Notes: generated from the sequence alone by a model not told the origin. A stretch of DNA of 64,000 bases from Desertivirga xinjiangensis (GCF_024436435.1 NZ_JAFMZP010000014.1:1-64000); one strand, 5' to 3'. Shown: positions 37,514-50,491, numbered from the stretch's first letter. Numbers and translations are program-made.

Positions 37514-40500
37514 CTAGGCTTCAACATCTTCATGTTTAGATGCCATTAGTTTGTCGTACTCTTCCTGAGATCCAACTATAATCCGATCGTAGCTACGCAG
37601 ACCAGTACCTGAAGGAATAAGGTGACCTACGATCACGTTTTCTTTCAGACCTAGTAAGTTATCGCGCTTACCACTGATTGCAGCCTCATTAAGAACCTTC
37701 GTCGTCTCCTGGAAGGATGCCGCCGAAATAAATGACTTAGTACCAAGAGATGCCCGGGTAATACCTTGCAGCAACGGACTAGAAGTTGCAGCAATTGCAT
37801 CTCTAGCCTCGGCCAGTTTCATGTCCTTACGCTTTAATATAGAATTTTCATCTCTAAGTTTACGTACAGAAATAATCTGTCCTGCCTTCAATGTAGTAGA
37901 ATCCCCTGGATCAGTGATTACTTTTTTGTCGTATATATCGTCGTTTTCGATAGTGAAATCCCAGCGGTCTACAGCGTCATTTTCAAGGAATCGGGTATCG
38001 CCCGGATCTTGAATTCTAACTTTCTGCATCATCTGATGTACGATAGTTTCAAAGTGCTTATCGTTGATCTTCACCCCCTGTAAACGGTATACTTCCTGAA
38101 TACCATTAACCAGGTATTCCTGAACCGCTGCAGGTCCTTTGATCGACAGTATGTCTGCTGGAGAGATAGAACCATCCGACAATGGCATACCAGCCTTCAC
38201 AAAGTCGTTATCCTGTACAAGGATGTGCTTAGAAAGTGGCACCAGGTATTTCTTGATTTGTCCGTCTTTAGACTCAATTGAAATTTCACGGTTACCACGT
38301 TTAACACCTCCCAAGGTTACCACACCATCAATCTCCGTTACAACAGCAGGATTAGAAGGGTTACGGGCTTCGAATAACTCCGTTACACGAGGAAGACCAC
38401 CGGTGATGTCACGGGTTTTACCAGTTGAACGAGGTATTTTAGCAATTATCTCGCCCATCTTGATCTTCACGCCTTCATCTACTGCGATATGAGCTCCTAC
38501 CGGAATGTTATAACCTTTTACAGTGCTTCCAGTGCTGTCCATGATCTTAATAACCGGATTTTTAGTCTTATCACGGGTATCGATGATCACCTTCTCTCTG
38601 TGACCTGTCTGGTCATCAGACTCTTCGCGGAAGGTAACACCTTCAATAACCGCTTCAAACTCAACTTTACCAGTGAACTCAGAGATGATAACAGCATTGT
38701 ATGGATCCCAGCTACAGATTCTGTCGCCTTTCGTTACTTTAATTCCTTCTTTTACGTACAAGTAAGATCCGTAAGGAATGTTATTAGTCATGATCACACG
38801 GCCTGAATTCGGATCAACGATACGGAACTCACCTGAACGGCCAAGAACAACATCAACAGGTCCTTCTTCGGTTTCGTATGGTACGGTTCTGATATTCTCG
38901 AATTCAATTACACCATCAAACTTGGCATTAATCTGCGATTCAGCAGCAATGTTAGATGCGGTACCACCCACGTGGAAGGTACGAAGTGTTAACTGAGTAC
39001 CAGGCTCACCAATTGACTGTGCAGCAATTACACCCACAGCTTCACCTGCCTGAACACGTTTACCGGTAGCAAGGTTACGTCCGTAGCAAAGAGCACAAAC
39101 ACCACGCTTGCTTTCGCACGTTAATACTGAACGAATCTCAATTCCTTCAAGTGCTGAATTTTCAATTCCAGCAGCAGTATCCTCATTAATATCCTGACCT
39201 GCTGCAACCAGCAGCTCATTAGAAATAGGATCGTATACATCATGAAGAGATGTTCTACCTAAAATACGATCATAAAGTGGTTCAACGATATCTTCGTTGT
39301 CTTTAAGAGCAGTTGTGAAAATCCCTCTTAAGGTCCCGCAATCTGTTTCCCCAACGATCATATCCTGAGCAACGTCATGCAAACGACGGGTTAAGTAACC
39401 AGCATCCGCTGTCTTCAACGCCGTATCCGCAAGACCTTTACGCGCACCGTGAGTAGAGATAAAGTACTCGAGTACCGAAAGTCCTTCTTTAAAGTTAGAA
39501 AGGATCGGGTTCTCGATAATTTCACCACCTGAACCGGATTTCTGAGGTTTTGCCATCAGTCCCCTCATTCCGCAAAGCTGACGAATCTGCTCTTTAGAAC
39601 CACGGGCACCAGAATCAAGCATCATATATACAGAGTTGAAACCCTGGTTATCTGTAGACAAGATCTCCATCACGTTTGCAGTTAAACGGTTGTTGATACG
39701 AGTCCAGATATCGATGATCTGATTGTAACGTTCGTTGTTAGTAATGAAACCCATATTGTAGTTATTCATTACTTCTTCAACTTCCTGACTTGCCTGACCA
39801 ATTAACTTAGCTTTAGCTTCAGGAATATTAAGATCCTGCAGGTTAAATGACAGGCCTCCGCGGAATGCCATTTGGAAGCCTAATTCCTTAATATCGTCAA
39901 GGAACTGTGCTGCACGGGCCATACCGGTATTCTTTACAACTTCACCGATAATGTCACGAAGAGATTTTTTAGTTAATAGCTCATTGATATAACCAACCTC
40001 TTCAGGAACATGCTGATTGAAAAGTACCCGGCCAACAGTTGTATCTATTAGTTTACTAACGATCGAACCGTCTTTCTCCTTAACTTTTGCTTTAACCTTA
40101 ATGAAAGCATGCAGGTCAACTTTTTTCTCATTGTAGCCAATGATCACCTCTTCAGCAGAGTAGAAAATCTGGCCTTCGCCTTTCATCACACGTTTATCGT
40201 CCGTTCTGCGGCCTTTAGTAATATAGTAAAGACCTAAAACCATATCCTGTGAAGGAACCGTAATCGGAGTACCGTTCGCAGGGTTAAGAATATTGTGTGA
40301 TGCAAGCATTAAAACCTGAGCTTCAAGAATAGCCGCATGACCAAGAGGTACGTGAACCGCCATCTGGTCACCGTCGAAGTCGGCGTTGAATGCAGTACAC
40401 ACTAATGGATGCAACTGGATAGCCTTACCTTCAACCAATTTTGGCTGGAAGGACTGGATACCCAAACGGTGAAGCGTAGGAGCACGGTTTAGTAATACAG

Positions 40501-41800
40501 GGTGTCCTTTGAGAACATTCTCTAATATATCCCAAACTAACGGATCCTTACGGTCTACGATTTTTTTTGCTGACTTAACTGTTTTAACCACACCTCTTTC
40601 GATCATCTTGCGAATGATGAATGGTTTGAAAAGTTCAGCAGCCATATCTTTTGGTAAACCGCACTCATGTAATTTAAGGTTCGGACCTACAACAATTACA
40701 GAACGGGCAGAGTAATCAACACGTTTACCTAACAAGTTCTGGCGGAAACGACCTTGTTTACCTTTCAGAATGTCTGAAAGAGATTTCAAAGCACGGTTAC
40801 CTTCAGTTTTTACCGCGTTTACTTTACGTGAGTTATCGAACAGGGAATCTACAGCTTCCTGTAACATACGTTTTTCGTTACGTAAAATTACCTCAGGAGC
40901 TTTGATCTCGATTAGTCTCTTCAAACGATTGTTACGGATGATCACACGACGGTATAGGTCGTTCAAATCAGACGTAGCAAAACGACCACCTTCCAAAGGA
41001 ACCAATGGACGTAATTCTGGTGGAATTACAGGAACGATCTTAACGATCATCCACTCTGGTTGATTCTCAATGTTGGCACGAGCACCGCGGAATGCTTCAA
41101 CAACCTGAAGACGTTTTAACGCTTCATTCTTACGTTGCTGAGATGTTTCATTCGCAGCCTGGTGACGAAGATCGTAAGAAAGCTGATCTAGTTCAATACG
41201 CTTTAATAACTCCTCCAGAGCTTCAGCACCCATCTTGGCAACAAACTTCTGAGGGTCTTTGTCATCAAGGTATTGGTTCTCTTTAGGAAGAGTATCTAAG
41301 ATATCAAGGTATTCTTCTTCAGTCAGGAAATCCATTTTAGAGATTCCGTCAGCTTCTTTAATACCTGGTTGAATTACAACGTAACGTTCGTAATAAATAA
41401 TAAGGTCTAGTTTTTTAGTGGGAAGACCCAGCAAATAACCGATCTTATTAGGTAAAGAACGGAAATACCAGATATGCGCAACAGGAACAACAAGGTTAAT
41501 GTGTCCCATACGCTCGCGACGCACCTTTTTCTCAGTTACCTCAACACCACAACGGTCGCAGACGATACCTTTATAACGAATACGTTTGTATTTACCGCAA
41601 TGACATTCGTAATCCTTAACCGGACCAAAAATGCGCTCGCAGAATAAACCATCACGCTCCGGTTTATAGGTACGATAGTTGATCGTTTCCGGTTTCAAAA
41701 CTTCACCACTTGAACGCTCAAGAATAGACTCCGGAGACGCTAAGCTGATGGTAATCGAGGTGAAGTTGCTTTTTATTTTATTATCCTTTTTATAAGACAT
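37514..41800 (-). CDS. rpoC: RNA polymerase subunit beta'
   Basis: The catalytic beta' subunit. The 1428-residue protein has the N-terminal zinc site CHCGKYKR...CDRCGVEVT, the active-site magnesium loop NADFDGDQM, the trigger-loop and bridge-helix region with [19 protein letters not shown], and the second zinc cluster [17 protein letters not shown]. Length and insertions are typical of Bacteroidota. It is 80 nt downstream of rpoB; that gap contains a palindrome. The start is the ATG after the AT-rich leader. Confidence 0.98.
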   Translation of the reverse strand: MSYKKDNKIKSNFTSITISLASPESILERSSGEVLKPETINYRTYKPERDGLFCERIFGPVKDYECHCGKYKRIRYKGIVCDRCGVEVTEKKVRRERMGHINLVVPVAHIWYFRSLPNKIGYLLGLPTKKLDLIIYYERYVVIQPGIKEADGISKMDFLTEEEYLDILDTLPKENQYLDDKDPQKFVAKMGAEALEELLKRIELDQLSYDLRHQAANETSQQRKNEALKRLQVVEAFRGARANIENQPEWMIVKIVPVIPPELRPLVPLEGGRFATSDLNDLYRRVIIRNNRLKRLIEIKAPEVILRNEKRMLQEAVDSLFDNSRKVNAVKTEGNRALKSLSDILKGKQGRFRQNLLGKRVDYSARSVIVVGPNLKLHECGLPKDMAAELFKPFIIRKMIERGVVKTVKSAKKIVDRKDPLVWDILENVLKGHPVLLNRAPTLHRLGIQSFQPKLVEGKAIQLHPLVCTAFNADFDGDQMAVHVPLGHAAILEAQVLMLASHNILNPANGTPITVPSQDMVLGLYYITKGRRTDDKRVMKGEGQIFYSAEEVIIGYNEKKVDLHAFIKVKAKVKEKDGSIVSKLIDTTVGRVLFNQHVPEEVGYINELLTKKSLRDIIGEVVKNTGMARAAQFLDDIKELGFQMAFRGGLSFNLQDLNIPEAKAKLIGQASQEVEEVMNNYNMGFITNNERYNQIIDIWTRINNRLTANVMEILSTDNQGFNSVYMMLDSGARGSKEQIRQLCGMRGLMAKPQKSGSGGEIIENPILSNFKEGLSVLEYFISTHGARKGLADTALKTADAGYLTRRLHDVAQDMIVGETDCGTLRGIFTTALKDNEDIVEPLYDRILGRTSLHDVYDPISNELLVAAGQDINEDTAAGIENSALEGIEIRSVLTCESKRGVCALCYGRNLATGKRVQAGEAVGVIAAQSIGEPGTQLTLRTFHVGGTASNIAAESQINAKFDGVIEFENIRTVPYETEEGPVDVVLGRSGEFRIVDPNSGRVIMTNNIPYGSYLYVKEGIKVTKGDRICSWDPYNAVIISEFTGKVEFEAVIEGVTFREESDDQTGHREKVIIDTRDKTKNPVIKIMDSTGSTVKGYNIPVGAHIAVDEGVKIKMGEIIAKIPRSTGKTRDITGGLPRVTELFEARNPSNPAVVTEIDGVVTLGGVKRGNREISIESKDGQIKKYLVPLSKHILVQDNDFVKAGMPLSDGSISPADILSIKGPAAVQEYLVNGIQEVYRLQGVKINDKHFETIVHQMMQKVRIQDPGDTRFLENDAVDRWDFTIENDDIYDKKVITDPGDSTTLKAGQIISVRKLRDENSILKRKDMKLAEARDAIAATSSPLLQGITRASLGTKSFISAASFQETTKVLNEAAISGKRDNLLGLKENVIVGHLIPSGTGLRSYDRIIVGSQEEYDKLMASKHEDVEA

Positions 41801-41831
41801 AGCTCTTTTTTTAAGTTAAAAGTTGAAAGTA

Positions 41832-41871
41832 TAAAGTTGAAAGCTGGGTTAACCCTAAACTTTCAACTTTA
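41832..41871 (-). repeat. Palindrome in the rpoB-rpoC gap
   Basis: Arms 41832-41843 and 41860-41871 match perfectly over 12 bp, and the loop holds GGGTTAACCC, itself a palindrome. Further AAGTTGAAAG copies lie at 41820-41830. It may be an intercistronic processing hairpin, or a mobile palindromic repeat. Confidence 0.6.
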
Positions 41872-41880
41872 AACTCTTAA

Positions 41881-44800
41881 CTAATCCAGTGTAATATCCA
41901 GTCCTAAACCTCTTAACTCGTGAACCAATACATTGAATGATTCAGGAACAGAAGGAGTTGGAAGAGTTTCACCTTTAACAATAGCCTCGTATGTTTTAGC
42001 ACGACCTACAACATCATCAGATTTCACTGTAAGGATCTCCTGAAGGATGTTAGCTGCACCAAATGCTTCCAGTGCCCAAACCTCCATCTCACCGAAACGC
42101 TGACCACCAAACTGAGCTTTACCACCCAATGGCTGTTGTGTAATCAATGAGTATGGTCCGATTGAACGTGCGTGCATCTTATCATCAACCATGTGACCTA
42201 ATTTCAGCATGTATATGATACCTACTGTGGTCGGCTGATCGAAACGCTCGCCTGTTAAGCCATTATATAAATATGTTCTGCCTGAAGCAGGTACACCCGC
42301 TTTAGCTACCCATTCTTCAACTTCTTCATGAGAAGCACCGTCAAAGATCGGCGTTGCGAACTTCATACCCAGCTCTTTACCTGCCCAGCCTAAAACAGTT
42401 TCGTAGATCTGTCCAAGGTTCATCCGGGAAGGTACACCCAGCGGATTCAGAACGATATCAACAGGCGTTCCATCTTCAAGGAATGGCATATCTTCATCAC
42501 GAACAATACGGGCAACAATACCCTTATTACCGTGACGTCCCGCCATCTTATCACCTACTTTCAACTTGCGTTTCTTAGCAATGTACACTTTGGCCATCTG
42601 AACAATTCCTGATGGAAGCTCGTCACCCACGCTGATTGCAAACTTATCACGTTTATATGCACCAAGCTCTTCGTTAAGCTTAATGTTATAATTATGAAGT
42701 AATTGCTTAATCAACTCATTTTTATCCTCGTCAGTGGTCCACTTAGTCGGATTAATGTTGGCGTACTCAAGCTCTACAAGCATCTTTTGAGTGAACTTTG
42801 CACCTTTAGGTACTAATAGCTCTTTGTATACATTAAATACTCCCTGAGAAGTTTTTCCATTTACAATGGTAAACAACTTATCGATCAAGGCATCCTTAAG
42901 CTGTTTTACAGCCCGGAAGTGTCCTGCATCAAGCTTATCCAGCGCAGATTTTTCTTCGGCTTTTGATGTCTTTTTAGCTCTGGAGAATAACTTAGTGTCA
43001 ATAACTACACCGTTGATAGAAGGAGGAGTTTTTAATGAAGCATCCTTTACATCACCAGCCTTATCACCGAAGATCGCGCGAAGCAGTTTTTCTTCAGGGG
43101 AAGGATCAGACTCTCCTTTCGGAGTGATCTTACCAATAAGAATATCACCCTCTTTAACTTCAGCACCAACCCGTATAATCCCGTTTTCATCAAGGTCTTT
43201 CGTAGCCTCTTCAGAAACGTTTGGAATATCTGGTGTTAATTCTTCCTCACCACGTTTGGTATCACGAACCTCTAATTCAAATTCCTCAATATGAAGCGAA
43301 GTAAAGATGTCCTGAGATACAACACGCTCAGAGATCACAATAGCATCCTCAAAGTTGAAACCTTGCCAAGGCATGAATGCCACTTTAAGGTTACGTCCAA
43401 GAGCAAGCTCTCCATCCTGAGTGGCGTAGCCTTCGCATAATACTTGACCTTTTTCAACTCTCTGACCTTTCTTAACGATCGGCTTCAGGTTGATACAAGT
43501 ACTCTGGTTGGTTTTCTTAAACTTAGTTAAACGGTATGACTTAGTTTCTCCTTCAAAAGAAACCAATTTATCGTCTTCATTTCTGTCGTAACTGATGCGT
43601 ATTTCATTGGCATCAACGTATTCAACCACACCGCTTCCTTCTGCATTGATCAATGTACGTGAATCGCGGGCAACACGACCTTCCAGACCAGTACCAACAA
43701 TAGGTGCTTCAGGACGAAGCAATGGTACCGCCTGACGTTGCATGTTTGATCCCATCAATGCACGGTTAGCATCATCATGCTCAAGGAACGGAATTAAAGA
43801 AGCCGCGATAGAAGTGATCTGATTAGGAGCAACGTCCATCAAATCTAAACGCTCTGGCTCAATAACCGGGAAATCACCTTCGAAACGTGCCTTTACATTC
43901 GGTGTTTCAAAGTGTCCCTCGTCGCTATATCTTGCATTTGCCTGGCCAATTGTTTTACCTTCTTCATCCTCTGCAGATAAATAGATAACCGGCTCTTCAA
44001 CAACAACACGGCCATTATCCACCTTACGGTAAGGGGTTTCGATGAAACCTAAATTGTTGATCTTAGCATGTACACATAGTGAAGAGATCAAACCGATGTT
44101 CGGTCCTTCCGGAGTTTCGATCGTACACAAACGACCGTAATGCGTGTAATGCACGTCACGAACCTCAAAACCTGCACGCTCACGGGAAAGACCACCTGGC
44201 CCAAGGGCAGAAAGACGACGTTTATGTGTGATCTCTGCAAGTGGGTTAGTCTGATCCATAAACTGTGACAACTGGTTTGTTCCGAAAAACGAGTTGATCA
44301 CAGAAGAAAGTGTACGAGCATTAATAAGATCCGTAGGCGTAAATACCTCGTTGTCTCGAATATTCATACGCTCGCGGATAGTACGCGCCATACGTGCCAA
44401 ACCTACACCGAACTGAGCATATAACTGCTCACCCACTGTACGTACACGACGGTTTGATAAGTGATCAATATCATCCACCTCAGCTTTTGAGTTGATCAAT
44501 TTGATCAGATACTTAACAATAGCGATGATATCCTGCTTGGTTAAAACCTTGGTCTCATCAGGAGTATCAAGTTTCAACTTGCGGTTGATACGGTAACGGC
44601 CTACATCACCTAAATCGTATCTCTTATCAGAGAAGAACAAACGGTCGATGATACCACGGGCTGTTTCTTCATCAGGTGGTTCAGCGTTACGCAGCTGACG
44701 GTAAATATGCTCTACCGCTTCCTTCTCGGAGTTAGATGTATCTTTTTGTAAAGTATTATATATAATTGAATAATCAGCGTTGCTGGAGGCATCATCCTTA

Positions 44801-45687
44801 GAAAGGATAACTGTTTTTACTCCGGCATCAATGATCATATCGATATGGTCATCTTCAAGTATGGTTTCCCTTTCAAGGATGATCTCATTACGGTCGATAG
44901 AAACCACCTCACCAGTATCCTCGTCTACAAAATCTTCTACCCACTTCTTAAGAACCCTTGCAGCAAGCTTACGTCCAACGAATTTCTTCAATCCGGATTT
45001 GCTTACTTTAACTTCGTCGGCCAGTTCGAACAACTCTAATATGTCTTTATCAGAATCGTAACCGATGGCACGTAATAACGTAGTGACAGGGAATTTCTTC
45101 TTACGGTCAATGTATGCATACATCACGTTGTTTACGTCTGTAGCAAACTCAATCCAGGACCCTTTGAAAGGAATAACACGGGCTGAATATAGCTTAGTTC
45201 CGTTGGTGTGACGGCTTTGTCCAAAAAACACGCCCGGGGATCTATGTAACTGGGAAACAATTACACGTTCAGCTCCGTTGATCACAAAAGTTCCCTTTGG
45301 AGTCATGTAAGGGATAGTACCCAAATACACATCCTGAACAATTGTTTCAAAATCTTCGTGCTCTTCATCATTACAAGACAAACGAAGTTTGGCTTTTAAC
45401 GGAACACTGTACGTTAAGCCACGCTCAATACATTCCTGTATATCATAGCGAGGCGGATCAATAAAATAGTCAAGAAACTCTAATACAAAGATATTTCTTG
45501 AATCAGAGATTGGGAAGTTTTCAGCAAACACTTTAAACAAACCTTCCGAATGACGGTTGTCTGAAGTCGTCTCTAACTGGAAAAATTCTCTGAAAGACTG
45601 CAGTTGCACATCCAGGAAATCGGGATAATCGATCACGTGTTTGCTGGTCGCAAAATTTACTCTTTCGCTTTGATTTTTGTTTGCCAA
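41881..45687 (-). CDS. rpoB: RNA polymerase subunit beta
   Basis: The beta subunit, 1268 residues. It contains the rifampicin-binding cluster [47 protein letters not shown] in several blocks (first residues around 470-515), the active-site [10 protein letters not shown] and the C-terminal [20 protein letters not shown]. The residues of the rifampicin pocket appear wild type (Q-F-M-D-Q, H, S-A-L). It is 148 nt downstream of rplL; a stable hairpin lies in that gap. Confidence 0.98.
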   Translation of the reverse strand: MANKNQSERVNFATSKHVIDYPDFLDVQLQSFREFFQLETTSDNRHSEGLFKVFAENFPISDSRNIFVLEFLDYFIDPPRYDIQECIERGLTYSVPLKAKLRLSCNDEEHEDFETIVQDVYLGTIPYMTPKGTFVINGAERVIVSQLHRSPGVFFGQSRHTNGTKLYSARVIPFKGSWIEFATDVNNVMYAYIDRKKKFPVTTLLRAIGYDSDKDILELFELADEVKVSKSGLKKFVGRKLAARVLKKWVEDFVDEDTGEVVSIDRNEIILERETILEDDHIDMIIDAGVKTVILSKDDASSNADYSIIYNTLQKDTSNSEKEAVEHIYRQLRNAEPPDEETARGIIDRLFFSDKRYDLGDVGRYRINRKLKLDTPDETKVLTKQDIIAIVKYLIKLINSKAEVDDIDHLSNRRVRTVGEQLYAQFGVGLARMARTIRERMNIRDNEVFTPTDLINARTLSSVINSFFGTNQLSQFMDQTNPLAEITHKRRLSALGPGGLSRERAGFEVRDVHYTHYGRLCTIETPEGPNIGLISSLCVHAKINNLGFIETPYRKVDNGRVVVEEPVIYLSAEDEEGKTIGQANARYSDEGHFETPNVKARFEGDFPVIEPERLDLMDVAPNQITSIAASLIPFLEHDDANRALMGSNMQRQAVPLLRPEAPIVGTGLEGRVARDSRTLINAEGSGVVEYVDANEIRISYDRNEDDKLVSFEGETKSYRLTKFKKTNQSTCINLKPIVKKGQRVEKGQVLCEGYATQDGELALGRNLKVAFMPWQGFNFEDAIVISERVVSQDIFTSLHIEEFELEVRDTKRGEEELTPDIPNVSEEATKDLDENGIIRVGAEVKEGDILIGKITPKGESDPSPEEKLLRAIFGDKAGDVKDASLKTPPSINGVVIDTKLFSRAKKTSKAEEKSALDKLDAGHFRAVKQLKDALIDKLFTIVNGKTSQGVFNVYKELLVPKGAKFTQKMLVELEYANINPTKWTTDEDKNELIKQLLHNYNIKLNEELGAYKRDKFAISVGDELPSGIVQMAKVYIAKKRKLKVGDKMAGRHGNKGIVARIVRDEDMPFLEDGTPVDIVLNPLGVPSRMNLGQIYETVLGWAGKELGMKFATPIFDGASHEEVEEWVAKAGVPASGRTYLYNGLTGERFDQPTTVGIIYMLKLGHMVDDKMHARSIGPYSLITQQPLGGKAQFGGQRFGEMEVWALEAFGAANILQEILTVKSDDVVGRAKTYEAIVKGETLPTPSVPESFNVLVHELRGLGLDITLD

Positions 45688-45783
45688 TGGATTAAGATTT
45701 TAGTTTAAACTAAACTGTGACTTATTTCGGGATTATCCCCAATCTTGTAAGTCAAACAAAAATGGGTACAATACAAATGGCAA

Positions 45784-45809
45784 TAGACCCCGACGAAAGT
45801 CGGAGTCTA
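45784..45809 (-). promoter_or_regulatory. Intercistronic hairpin between rplL and rpoB
   Basis: On the RNA strand, TAGACTCCGAC pairs with GTCGGGGTCTA, 11 bp with one G-U, around a 4-nt loop. No T run follows, so it is more likely an attenuator or RNase processing site than a full terminator, as is known from the rplL-rpoB gap of E. coli. Confidence 0.6.
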
Positions 45810-45835
45810 ATCCATTAATCTATTGAGTTAAGAGC

Positions 45836-46213
45836 TTACTTAATCTCAACAACAGCTCCTGCTTCTTCTAATTGTTTCTTCAAAGCTTCAGCTTCGTCTT
45901 TAGCAACACCAGCTTTTAATTCTTTAGGTGCACCGTCAACTAGATCTTTTGCTTCTTTAAGACCAAGACCTGTAAGATCTTTAACTAGTTTAACAACAGC
46001 TAATTTCTGACCACCAGCTTCTTTCAAGATCACGTCAAATGCAGTTTTCTCTTCTGCAGCAGCAGGAGCATCAGCAGCAGGACCAGCAGCAACAGCTACA
46101 GCCGCAGCAGCAGGCTCAATACCATATTCATCTTTTAAGATCTGAGCTAATTCGTTAACTTCTTTAACTGTTAAGTTTACTAATTGTTCAGCAAACGCTT
46201 TTAAATCTGCCAT
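45836..46213 (-). CDS. rplL: Ribosomal protein L7/L12
   Basis: The stalk protein bL12, 125 residues. N-terminal dimerisation domain (1-35, [16 protein letters not shown]), Ala-rich hinge (about 36-55), and the C-terminal factor-binding domain with [34 protein letters not shown] in pieces. Downstream of rplJ by 60 nt and upstream of rpoB. Confidence 0.97.
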   Translation of the reverse strand: MADLKAFAEQLVNLTVKEVNELAQILKDEYGIEPAAAAVAVAAGPAADAPAAAEEKTAFDVILKEAGGQKLAVVKLVKDLTGLGLKEAKDLVDGAPKELKAGVAKDEAEALKKQLEEAGAVVEIK

Positions 46214-46273
46214 TTTATTTAAATTTTAAAATTCAATACTTTTTTTAATTGTCAGAACTTTCAGGTGTCTGAC

Positions 46274-46792
46274 TTAACCTCTTTCTTGTAATGTTTTAAC
46301 TAATCCTGCGATAGTAGTTCCACCTGATTTAAGAGCAGAAACAACATTTTTAGCAGGCGATTGCAACAATCCGATGATCTCGCCAACAAGTTCCTCTTTC
46401 GATTTAAGCGTAGCCAGAGCATCAAGTTGATTATCTCCAACAAATACAGCTGTGTCGATGTAAGCACCTTTAACTAAAGGCTTATCATTACCTTTTCTTA
46501 ATTCTTTGATCAATTTTGCAGGAGCACTTGCTACTGTAGAAAAAAGAATCGTAGAAGAACCCTTTAACACACCGTTTAACTCAGGAGAATCAATTCCAGC
46601 AGCCTCAAAAGCCTTGCGGATAAGAGTGTTTTTTGCTACCTGAATAGAAATTCCGTTTTCGAAGAATTTACGGCGGATGTTGTTAATCTTAGCAACAGTA
46701 AGGTCAGAAGTATCAGTAATATAAAAATTACCGTATTCTTTGATCTGCTCGGTTAAAGCTTGAACAATTTCTTGTTTTTCTTCTTTTCTCAT
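46274..46792 (-). CDS. rplJ: Ribosomal protein L10
   Basis: Stalk base protein uL10, 172 residues, which binds 23S rRNA and L12 dimers. Motifs YITDTSDLTVAKINNIRR and VAKNTLIRKAF are present. Only 2 nt separate it from rplA, so there is no room for a classical L10 leader directly in front of this gene; if autoregulation exists, it must act elsewhere. Confidence 0.97.
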   Translation of the reverse strand: MRKEEKQEIVQALTEQIKEYGNFYITDTSDLTVAKINNIRRKFFENGISIQVAKNTLIRKAFEAAGIDSPELNGVLKGSSTILFSTVASAPAKLIKELRKGNDKPLVKGAYIDTAVFVGDNQLDALATLKSKEELVGEIIGLLQSPAKNVVSALKSGGTTIAGLVKTLQERG

Positions 46793-46794
46793 GA

Positions 46795-47493
46795 TTAGAT
46801 CCCCGCTACTGTTTTAGTTTCAATTTCAATTCCTGGGGACATAGTAGAAGAGATATGGATACTCTTAAAATATGTTCCTTTAGCTGATGATGGTTTTAAT
46901 TTTGATAGCGTTTGAAGAACCTCCAAAGCATTCTCATAAATCTTATCAGCAGGGAAAGATACTTTTCCTATTGAAGTATGGATGATTCCGGTTTTATCAA
47001 CCTTGAAATCAATCTTACCACCTTTAACATCAGTTACTGCTTTTCCTACTTCAGTAGTCACAGTTCCTGATTTAGGGTTAGGCATAAGGTTACGCGGACC
47101 TAAAATACGTCCAAGTCTACCTACTTTAGCCATCACACTAGGCATGGTGATAATGATATCCACATCGGTCCATCCACCTTCTATTTTGGCAATATACTCA
47201 TCCAGGCCAACGTAGTCTGCTCCTGCAGCCTTAGCTTCTTCCTCCTTGTCGGGAGTTACCAAAGCCAGAACGCGAACAGTTTTACCTGTACCATGAGGAA
47301 GGGTAGCAATACCACGTACCATTTGATTTGCTTTACGAGGATCAACGCCTAAACGAACGTCAATATCTACAGAAGCATCAAATTTCGTGGTAGTTACTTC
47401 TTTAACTAATGCAGAAGCATCTTGTAAAGAGTAAGACTTACCAGCCTCAATTTTGGATAGTGCCTTTTTTTGATTTTTTGTTAATCTAGCCAC
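46795..47493 (-). CDS. rplA: Ribosomal protein L1
   Basis: uL1 of the mobile L1 stalk, 232 residues. Typical blocks are [27 protein letters not shown] and [21 protein letters not shown]. Lies 22 nt downstream of rplK in the same operon. Confidence 0.97.
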   Translation of the reverse strand: MARLTKNQKKALSKIEAGKSYSLQDASALVKEVTTTKFDASVDIDVRLGVDPRKANQMVRGIATLPHGTGKTVRVLALVTPDKEEEAKAAGADYVGLDEYIAKIEGGWTDVDIIITMPSVMAKVGRLGRILGPRNLMPNPKSGTVTTEVGKAVTDVKGGKIDFKVDKTGIIHTSIGKVSFPADKIYENALEVLQTLSKLKPSSAKGTYFKSIHISSTMSPGIEIETKTVAGI

Positions 47494-47515
47494 TTTCTTA
47501 ACTGATTTGAATTAA

Positions 47516-47959
47516 TTAACTGTTCCAGGGAGCATTACCGGATACGGTAATCCCCATACTGCGTGCTGTACCGGCAACCATTTTCATGGCCGACTCAACA
47601 GTAAATGCATTTAAGTCAGGCATTTTATCTTTTGCAATGGTTTCCACTTGTTCCCAAGTAACCTGAGCAACCTTCTTACGGTTAGGCTCTGCAGACCCGC
47701 TTTTCAATCCTGAAACTTCCAATAGCTGAACAGCTACAGGAGGGGTTTTAATGATAAATTCGAATGACTTGTCAACATAGACAGTGATTACAACAGGCAA
47801 AATTTTACCTGGTTTATCTTGGGTACGCGCATTAAACTGCTTGCAAAACTCCATGATATTAACTCCTTTAGCACCTAATGCAGGTCCTACCGGAGGTGAT
47901 GGATTAGCAGCGCCGCCCTTGATTTGTAATTTTACTAACGCACCGACTTCTTTTGCCAT
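47516..47959 (-). CDS. rplK: Ribosomal protein L11
   Basis: uL11, 147 residues, of the GTPase-associated centre. N-terminal [15 protein letters not shown] and C-terminal [13 protein letters not shown] fit the family. It is preceded by a 124-nt gap after nusG in which a weak 7-bp stem (48030-48036 with 48063-48069) is the only structure that I see. Confidence 0.97.
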   Translation of the reverse strand: MAKEVGALVKLQIKGGAANPSPPVGPALGAKGVNIMEFCKQFNARTQDKPGKILPVVITVYVDKSFEFIIKTPPVAVQLLEVSGLKSGSAEPNRKKVAQVTWEQVETIAKDKMPDLNAFTVESAMKMVAGTARSMGITVSGNAPWNS

Positions 47960-48083
47960 TTTAATTATTTATTTAGTACTTAATGTTAGTAGTGGAAGCA
48001 TGTAACATTTAAGATCTTGGTAGATTATGAGATAGTGAACTGAGATCTGAAATCCCGAATCAACTATCTATATATCTTTTATA

Positions 48084-48626
48084 TTATTCTTTTTCAACTT
48101 GCATGTAGTTGAGTTCCAGAGGGGTACGACGTCCAAAGATCTTAACCATAACTTTCAGTTTTTTCTTCTCTTCGTTTACCTCTTCAATTACACCTGAAAA
48201 TCCATTAAACGGACCGTCCATAACTTTAACGTTTTCGCCTACGTAATAAGGCACATTCATAGTTTCTCCCTGGGACGACATTTCATCGACCTTACCAAGG
48301 ATCCTGTTAACTTCCGCCTGACGCATAGGAACAGCATTACCGCCTTTATCGCCAAGAAATCCAATAACACTATTTACGTTCTTAATAATATGCTCCAATT
48401 CACCGTCAAGCGCAGCTTCGATCAGAACATAGCCGGGATAATAATTACGTTCCTTTGCAATTTTTTTCCCTTCGCGCATCTGATAATATTTTTCCATAGG
48501 GATCAAAACCTGAGGAATCAAATGCGAAATTCCAAGACGATTGATCTCGGATTCTAAATATTGTTTTACTTTCTTTTCTTTGCCACTAACAGCTCGTACT
48601 ACGTACCATTTCAGTTGATCACTCAT
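48084..48626 (-). CDS. nusG: Transcription termination/antitermination protein NusG
   Basis: 180 residues: an NGN domain (about 5-115, [29 protein letters not shown]) and a C-terminal KOW domain (about 125-178, [22 protein letters not shown]). It binds RNA polymerase and links it to the ribosome or Rho. Starts 10 nt after secE. Confidence 0.97.
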   Translation of the reverse strand: MSDQLKWYVVRAVSGKEKKVKQYLESEINRLGISHLIPQVLIPMEKYYQMREGKKIAKERNYYPGYVLIEAALDGELEHIIKNVNSVIGFLGDKGGNAVPMRQAEVNRILGKVDEMSSQGETMNVPYYVGENVKVMDGPFNGFSGVIEEVNEEKKKLKVMVKIFGRRTPLELNYMQVEKE

Positions 48627-48636
48627 ACTTTACCTA

Positions 48637-48831
48637 TTAAGCAACTGATCCATAGAACAACTTCAAGCCGCCTCCAGCTAATTGGTCCATTACTAGGATA
48701 AGCAATGCAATAATTAATGAAGCAACAAGAACGATGACAGCTGAATTTTGCAATTCAGACCAGGTAGGCCAAGTAACCTTCTGGGTCATTTCATCGTACG
48801 ATTCTTTTATAAATTCAACTACGCTAGCCAT
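48637..48831 (-). CDS. secE: Preprotein translocase subunit SecE
   Basis: A 64-residue membrane protein, the short single-span form: amphipathic helix with ESYDEMTQKVTWPTWSELQNS (about 9-29) and one membrane span (about 32-55). Placed in the standard order before nusG and just downstream of tRNA-Trp. Confidence 0.95.
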   Translation of the reverse strand: MASVVEFIKESYDEMTQKVTWPTWSELQNSAVIVLVASLIIALLILVMDQLAGGGLKLFYGSVA

Positions 48832-48844
48832 TTTAAAGCTTTAG

Positions 48845-48915
48845 CACGGGAACAAGGATTCGAACCCTGATCAAAGGTTTTGGAGACCTCTATTCTACCG
48901 TTGAACTATTCCCGT
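48845..48915 (-). tRNA. tRNA-Trp (CCA)
   Basis: A 71-nt cloverleaf on the minus strand: acceptor ACGGGAA with TTCCCGT (7 bp), discriminator G, anticodon loop CTCCAAA with anticodon CCA, T loop with GGTTCGAATCC. No CCA end is encoded. It lies between tuf and secE. Confidence 0.95.
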
Positions 48916-48920
48916 GTATT

Positions 48921-48956
48921 AAAAAGCATAGTCTACAGTTGTGCAGACCATGCTTT
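48921..48956 (-). terminator. Intrinsic terminator after tuf
   Basis: On the minus strand a 14-bp stem, 48943-48956 with 48923-48936, including G-U pairs, with a 6-nt loop, is followed by T residues at 48925-48921. It separates tuf from the tRNA-Trp-secE-nusG transcript. Confidence 0.8.
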
Positions 48957-48967
48957 ATATTTTAATA

Positions 48968-50155
48968 TTATGCTAAGATCTCAGTTACCTGACCAGCACC
49001 TACTGTTCTACCACCTTCACGGATAGCGAAACGTAGACCTTTTTCCATTGCGATAGCGTTGATCAACTTAACAGTGATTGTAACGTTATCACCAGGCATA
49101 ACCATCTCTACACCTTCAGCTAGTGAAATCTCACCAGTTACGTCTGTAGTACGGAAATAGAACTGTGGACGGTATTTGTTGAAGAATGGAGTGTGACGAC
49201 CACCTTCAGCTTTTGATAATACGTAAACCTCAGCTTTGAAATCTGTGTGAGGAGTTACTGAACCTGGTTTACAGATAACCATACCACGACGGATATCAGT
49301 TTTCTCAATACCACGTAATAATAAACCTACGTTATCACCTGCTTCGCCTCTGTCTAGGATCTTACGGAACATCTCAACACCTGTTACAGTTGATTTAAGA
49401 TTTTCAGCACCCATTCCAAGGATTTCAACCGGCTCACCCGAGTTGATTACACCACGCTCGATACGGCCAGTTGCTACTGTACCACGACCAGTGATTGAGA
49501 ATACGTCCTCAACTGGCATCAAGAATGGAAGATCAGTCAAACGTGGAGGGATTGGAATGTAGTTATCTACAGCGTCCATTAACTCCATGATTTTAGCTAC
49601 CCAGCTTGCATCTCCGTTCAAACCACCAAGAGCAGAACCTTTGATTACAGGAATGTCATCGCCAGGGAAATCGTAGAATGATAGTAATTCACGAACTTCC
49701 ATTTCAACTAGTTCTAACAACTCAGGATCGTCCACCATGTCAACTTTGTTCATGAAAACAACAAGTGCAGGTACACCTACCTGACGAGCTAACAGGATGT
49801 GCTCACGAGTTTGTGGCATAGGACCGTCAGTAGAAGCAACCACCAAGATTGCACCGTCCATCTGAGCCGCACCAGTAACCATGTTCTTCACATAATCCGC
49901 GTGACCTGGACAGTCAACGTGAGCATAGTGACGGTTAGCTGTAGAGTACTCAACGTGTGCAGTATTGATAGTGATACCTCTTTCTTTTTCCTCAGGAGCA
50001 GAGTCGATTGAGTCAAATGAACGAGCCTCAGACAAACCAGCGTCAGCTAATACTTTCGTGATAGCTGCAGTTAAAGTAGTTTTACCGTGGTCAACGTGAC
50101 CGATAGTACCGATATTTAAGTGCGGCTTACTGCGGTCAAATTTTTCTTTTGCCAT
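48968..50155 (-). CDS. tuf: Elongation factor Tu
   Basis: The GTPase that brings aminoacyl-tRNA to the ribosome, 395 residues. GTPase motifs are G-H-V-D-H-G-K-T (about 18-25), DCPGHADY (about 80-87) and NKVD (about 135-138). Domain 3 ends [10 protein letters not shown]. It is 58 nt downstream of the tRNA-Thr (GGT) gene, and no terminator is visible between, so tRNAs and tuf are probably one transcript, as in the E. coli thrU-tyrU-glyT-thrT-tufB operon. Confidence 0.98.
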   Translation of the reverse strand: MAKEKFDRSKPHLNIGTIGHVDHGKTTLTAAITKVLADAGLSEARSFDSIDSAPEEKERGITINTAHVEYSTANRHYAHVDCPGHADYVKNMVTGAAQMDGAILVVASTDGPMPQTREHILLARQVGVPALVVFMNKVDMVDDPELLELVEMEVRELLSFYDFPGDDIPVIKGSALGGLNGDASWVAKIMELMDAVDNYIPIPPRLTDLPFLMPVEDVFSITGRGTVATGRIERGVINSGEPVEILGMGAENLKSTVTGVEMFRKILDRGEAGDNVGLLLRGIEKTDIRRGMVICKPGSVTPHTDFKAEVYVLSKAEGGRHTPFFNKYRPQFYFRTTDVTGEISLAEGVEMVMPGDNVTITVKLINAIAMEKGLRFAIREGGRTVGAGQVTEILA

Positions 50156-50213
50156 GTTTTTATACTAATTAGTAGGTTAATTTTATATTAATATACGAAA
50201 ATTAAAATCGCTG

Positions 50214-50285
<72 letters not shown>

Positions 50286-50349
50286 TTTTAATGCTAAACA
50301 GTTAACCACTAAGCCTAATGCTTAATAATTAACATACGATTAGCTCAAG

Positions 50350-50422
50350 AGCGGAAGACGAGGTTCGAACTCGCGACCTATAGCTTGGAAGGCTATCGCT
50401 CTACCAACTGAGCTACTTCCGC
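50350..50422 (-). tRNA. tRNA-Gly (TCC)
   Basis: 73 nt on the minus strand: acceptor GCGGAAG with CTTCCGC, discriminator T, anticodon loop CTTCCAA giving TCC. CCA not encoded. Confidence 0.95.
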
Positions 50423-50491
50423 TTGGTACAATGATTGCAATATATCAGAAAGAACTCTTTCCTAACAACACATTCAATCAAAGAGTAAAAG

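Noticed and set aside
42866-43294. 142-codon open frame opposite rpoB
   Set aside because: Shadow of a highly conserved gene; Ser/Phe-rich reverse frame without domain.
46793-46794. L10-type autoregulatory leader before rplJ
   Set aside because: Only 2 nt separate rplA and rplJ, so no leader fits here.
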